From Gracilinema caldarium DSM 7334 (GTDB lineage: Bacteria; Spirochaetota; Spirochaetia; Treponematales; Breznakiellaceae), in contig NC_015732.1 of the NCBI RefSeq assembly GCF_000219725.1, positions 1,240,001 through 1,304,000 of the forward strand: 64,000 nucleotides of DNA, read 5' to 3'. Numbering within the stretch: the first letter of the stretch is position 1; each line of letters begins with the position of its first letter. Shown here one piece after another: positions 63,120 to 64,000 of this stretch. Both the position numbers and the translations under genes were made by a program. The notes under the pieces were generated by a model. It had not been told where the DNA came from, did no database searches, and worked only from the letters and a program-made list of their open reading frames with translations.

Positions 63120-63419
63120 CTATTGATTCAATCCATCAATGCAAGTTTGCAGCGGTCCTAAGGCTTTGAGAGGTAACGCAAGGGTTTTAAGCCGGCTCTT
63201 GTCTCCCGAAACAAGTTTTATATGACTTTTTGAGCAGCCTGCCTTTTTAGCTAAAAAAGCAATGAGTTCTTCATTGGCCTTTCCGTTTTCCGGGGCAGCG
63301 GCTATAGTAATTCGAATTCTATTTTCTGCAAGTCCCTTAATTTCAGTTTTAGATGCCCCTGGTACAGCCTTAATATTAATAAGCGCCATATCATCGTTTA
63401 TTCGATACCAATTATCCAT
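63120..63419 (-). CDS. DUF167/YggU family protein
   Basis: The 99-residue protein has the family core INIKAVPGASKTEIKG, RIRITIAAAPENGKANEELI and IKLVSGDKSRLKTLAL. Structures of relatives show a small alpha/beta fold; the biological function is not established. It overlaps the preceding gene by 8 bp on the same strand, so the two are translationally linked. Confidence 0.88.
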   Translation of the reverse strand: MDNWYRINDDMALINIKAVPGASKTEIKGLAENRIRITIAAAPENGKANEELIAFLAKKAGCSKSHIKLVSGDKSRLKTLALPLKALGPLQTCIDGLNQ

Positions 63420-63960
63420 GATGAGCCATCCAAATGGATTTTCCCAATTCCCAATGTAGTACTATTGATGAATAATTATTTTTCTTTTGCAAGGTAAAGG
63501 CAAGGTTTGCTACTGATCCCTGGCGAAAACGGAAGGGTTTGCTCTCATGATAGAGTTTTTGAGCAAGTGTTAGTGTCTGCTGATGAGCCCCAAGGGCGAG
63601 GATGAGAATAGGTGATGGTAGAACCGCATTGGTGGTGATCTGTGAAAGATTTAAGGAAAGTGGAAGTCCTAGGACTTTACCAACCTCTGGAATAGTAACA
63701 ATAGCAGGGCTCATTCCATCAATATAACCTTGTTTCCCCTCTAAGAGACTCTGTTGACGGATAATCTGAGCAATAGTCTTCCGGGTTTCCTCTCCTACAG
63801 GCTTTTCTACTGAGGTGAGAAAAGCTACTGGTGGTAAAAGTCGGCTTTCACAGATTCCCTGTTGCCAGAGACGGCGCTGCAGTTCTAAGATTGACTTGAG
63901 ACAATCTCGATGAGGGATGAGTACTAGCCAGCGGTGTATGTGATGGTTAGCTACAAACAT
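63412..63960 (-). CDS. Protein of unknown function upstream of the YggU gene
   Basis: The 182-residue protein begins MFVANHHIHRWLVLIPHRDC and has an alpha/beta pattern (LLPPVAFLTSVEKP, AVLPSPILILALGAHQQTLT, FRFRQGSVANLAFTLQKKNN). The order of strands faintly suggests a 2H phosphoesterase-type fold, but the paired H-x-T/S motifs that define it are not clear, so no function is given. It has no signal peptide. The 40 bases to the window edge show no gene start. Confidence 0.6.
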   Translation of the reverse strand: MFVANHHIHRWLVLIPHRDCLKSILELQRRLWQQGICESRLLPPVAFLTSVEKPVGEETRKTIAQIIRQQSLLEGKQGYIDGMSPAIVTIPEVGKVLGLPLSLNLSQITTNAVLPSPILILALGAHQQTLTLAQKLYHESKPFRFRQGSVANLAFTLQKKNNYSSIVLHWELGKSIWMAHHG

Positions 63961-64000
63961 ATTTTCAAAACGGTATAAGCATGATACAGTTAATGCATAC

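Overview
The window is one gene-dense stretch of a spirochaete chromosome, almost certainly from the Treponema lineage. The main evidence is a cytoplasmic filament gene (cfpA), two FlaB-type periplasmic flagellins without signal peptides, a flgN-flgK-flgL-fliW-csrA operon, a flaG-fliD operon, and small conserved proteins of treponemal type. ArgF, FolD/FolE2, Pta, a prephenate dehydrogenase and an anaerobic ribonucleotide reductase imply a more self-sufficient anaerobe than T. pallidum. No phage, insertion sequence, CRISPR array or rRNA was seen.

Layout. 1-6.1 kb (mostly minus): hemolysin III fragment, rlmJ, a sigma-like HTH protein, a repeat-rich intergenic region, a DHH phosphoesterase, an M24 peptidase, a small exported protein and argF. 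6.1-9.0 kb: a large TPR protein and tRNA-Met. 9.0-12.9 kb (minus): nrdR-nrdD-redoxin-nrdG, in which the glycyl-radical segment of NrdD is not in the large subunit but is carried by a second small protein fused to a thioredoxin-like domain. 13-20 kb: a glycosyltransferase, then tig-clpP-clpX-lon. 20.0-20.8 kb: six minus-strand tRNA genes in two transcription units. 20.9-25.5 kb (plus): a 30-bp repeat tract, a sigma-28-type promoter and flgN-flgK-flgL-fliW-csrA. 25.5-32.3 kb (minus): flaG-fliD-unknown-PilZ-unknown-tsaE-tsaB-HD-GYP. 32.5-34.6 kb: two flaB genes, each with a leader of about 150 nt holding a CsrA-type hairpin. 35-39.2 kb (minus): RarA with a long C-terminal extension, a lipoprotein and an outer-membrane barrel. 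39.4-44.1 kb (plus): folD-folE2-membrane protein-miaB-LapA-like-SPOR protein. 44.1-47.2 kb (minus): VWA protein, second DHH protein and a large exported protein. 47.3-53.1 kb (plus): cfpA, an unknown gene and a PPDK-like gene. 53.2-56.8 kb (minus): unknown, TPR protein, pta. 57-62.2 kb (plus): tyrA-like, bactofilin, TPR protein, mtaB, lipoprotein, FadL-like barrel. 62.2-64 kb: tRNA-Lys, macrodomain protein, DUF167 protein and an unknown.

How the parts work together. Flagellar assembly and its control dominate. FlgN/FlgK/FlgL/FliD/FlaG/FlaB build the filament and its junctions, sigma-28-like promoters precede flgN and both flaB genes, and FliW-CsrA probably controls flagellin translation through the two leader hairpins. 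PilZ and HD-GYP proteins link the fliD operon to c-di-GMP. TsaB, TsaE, MtaB and MiaB cover modification of tRNA position 37. CfpA and a bactofilin represent the cytoskeleton. Synteny statements about T. pallidum are from memory and were not checked. Promoters and operators were read by eye from consensus matches.
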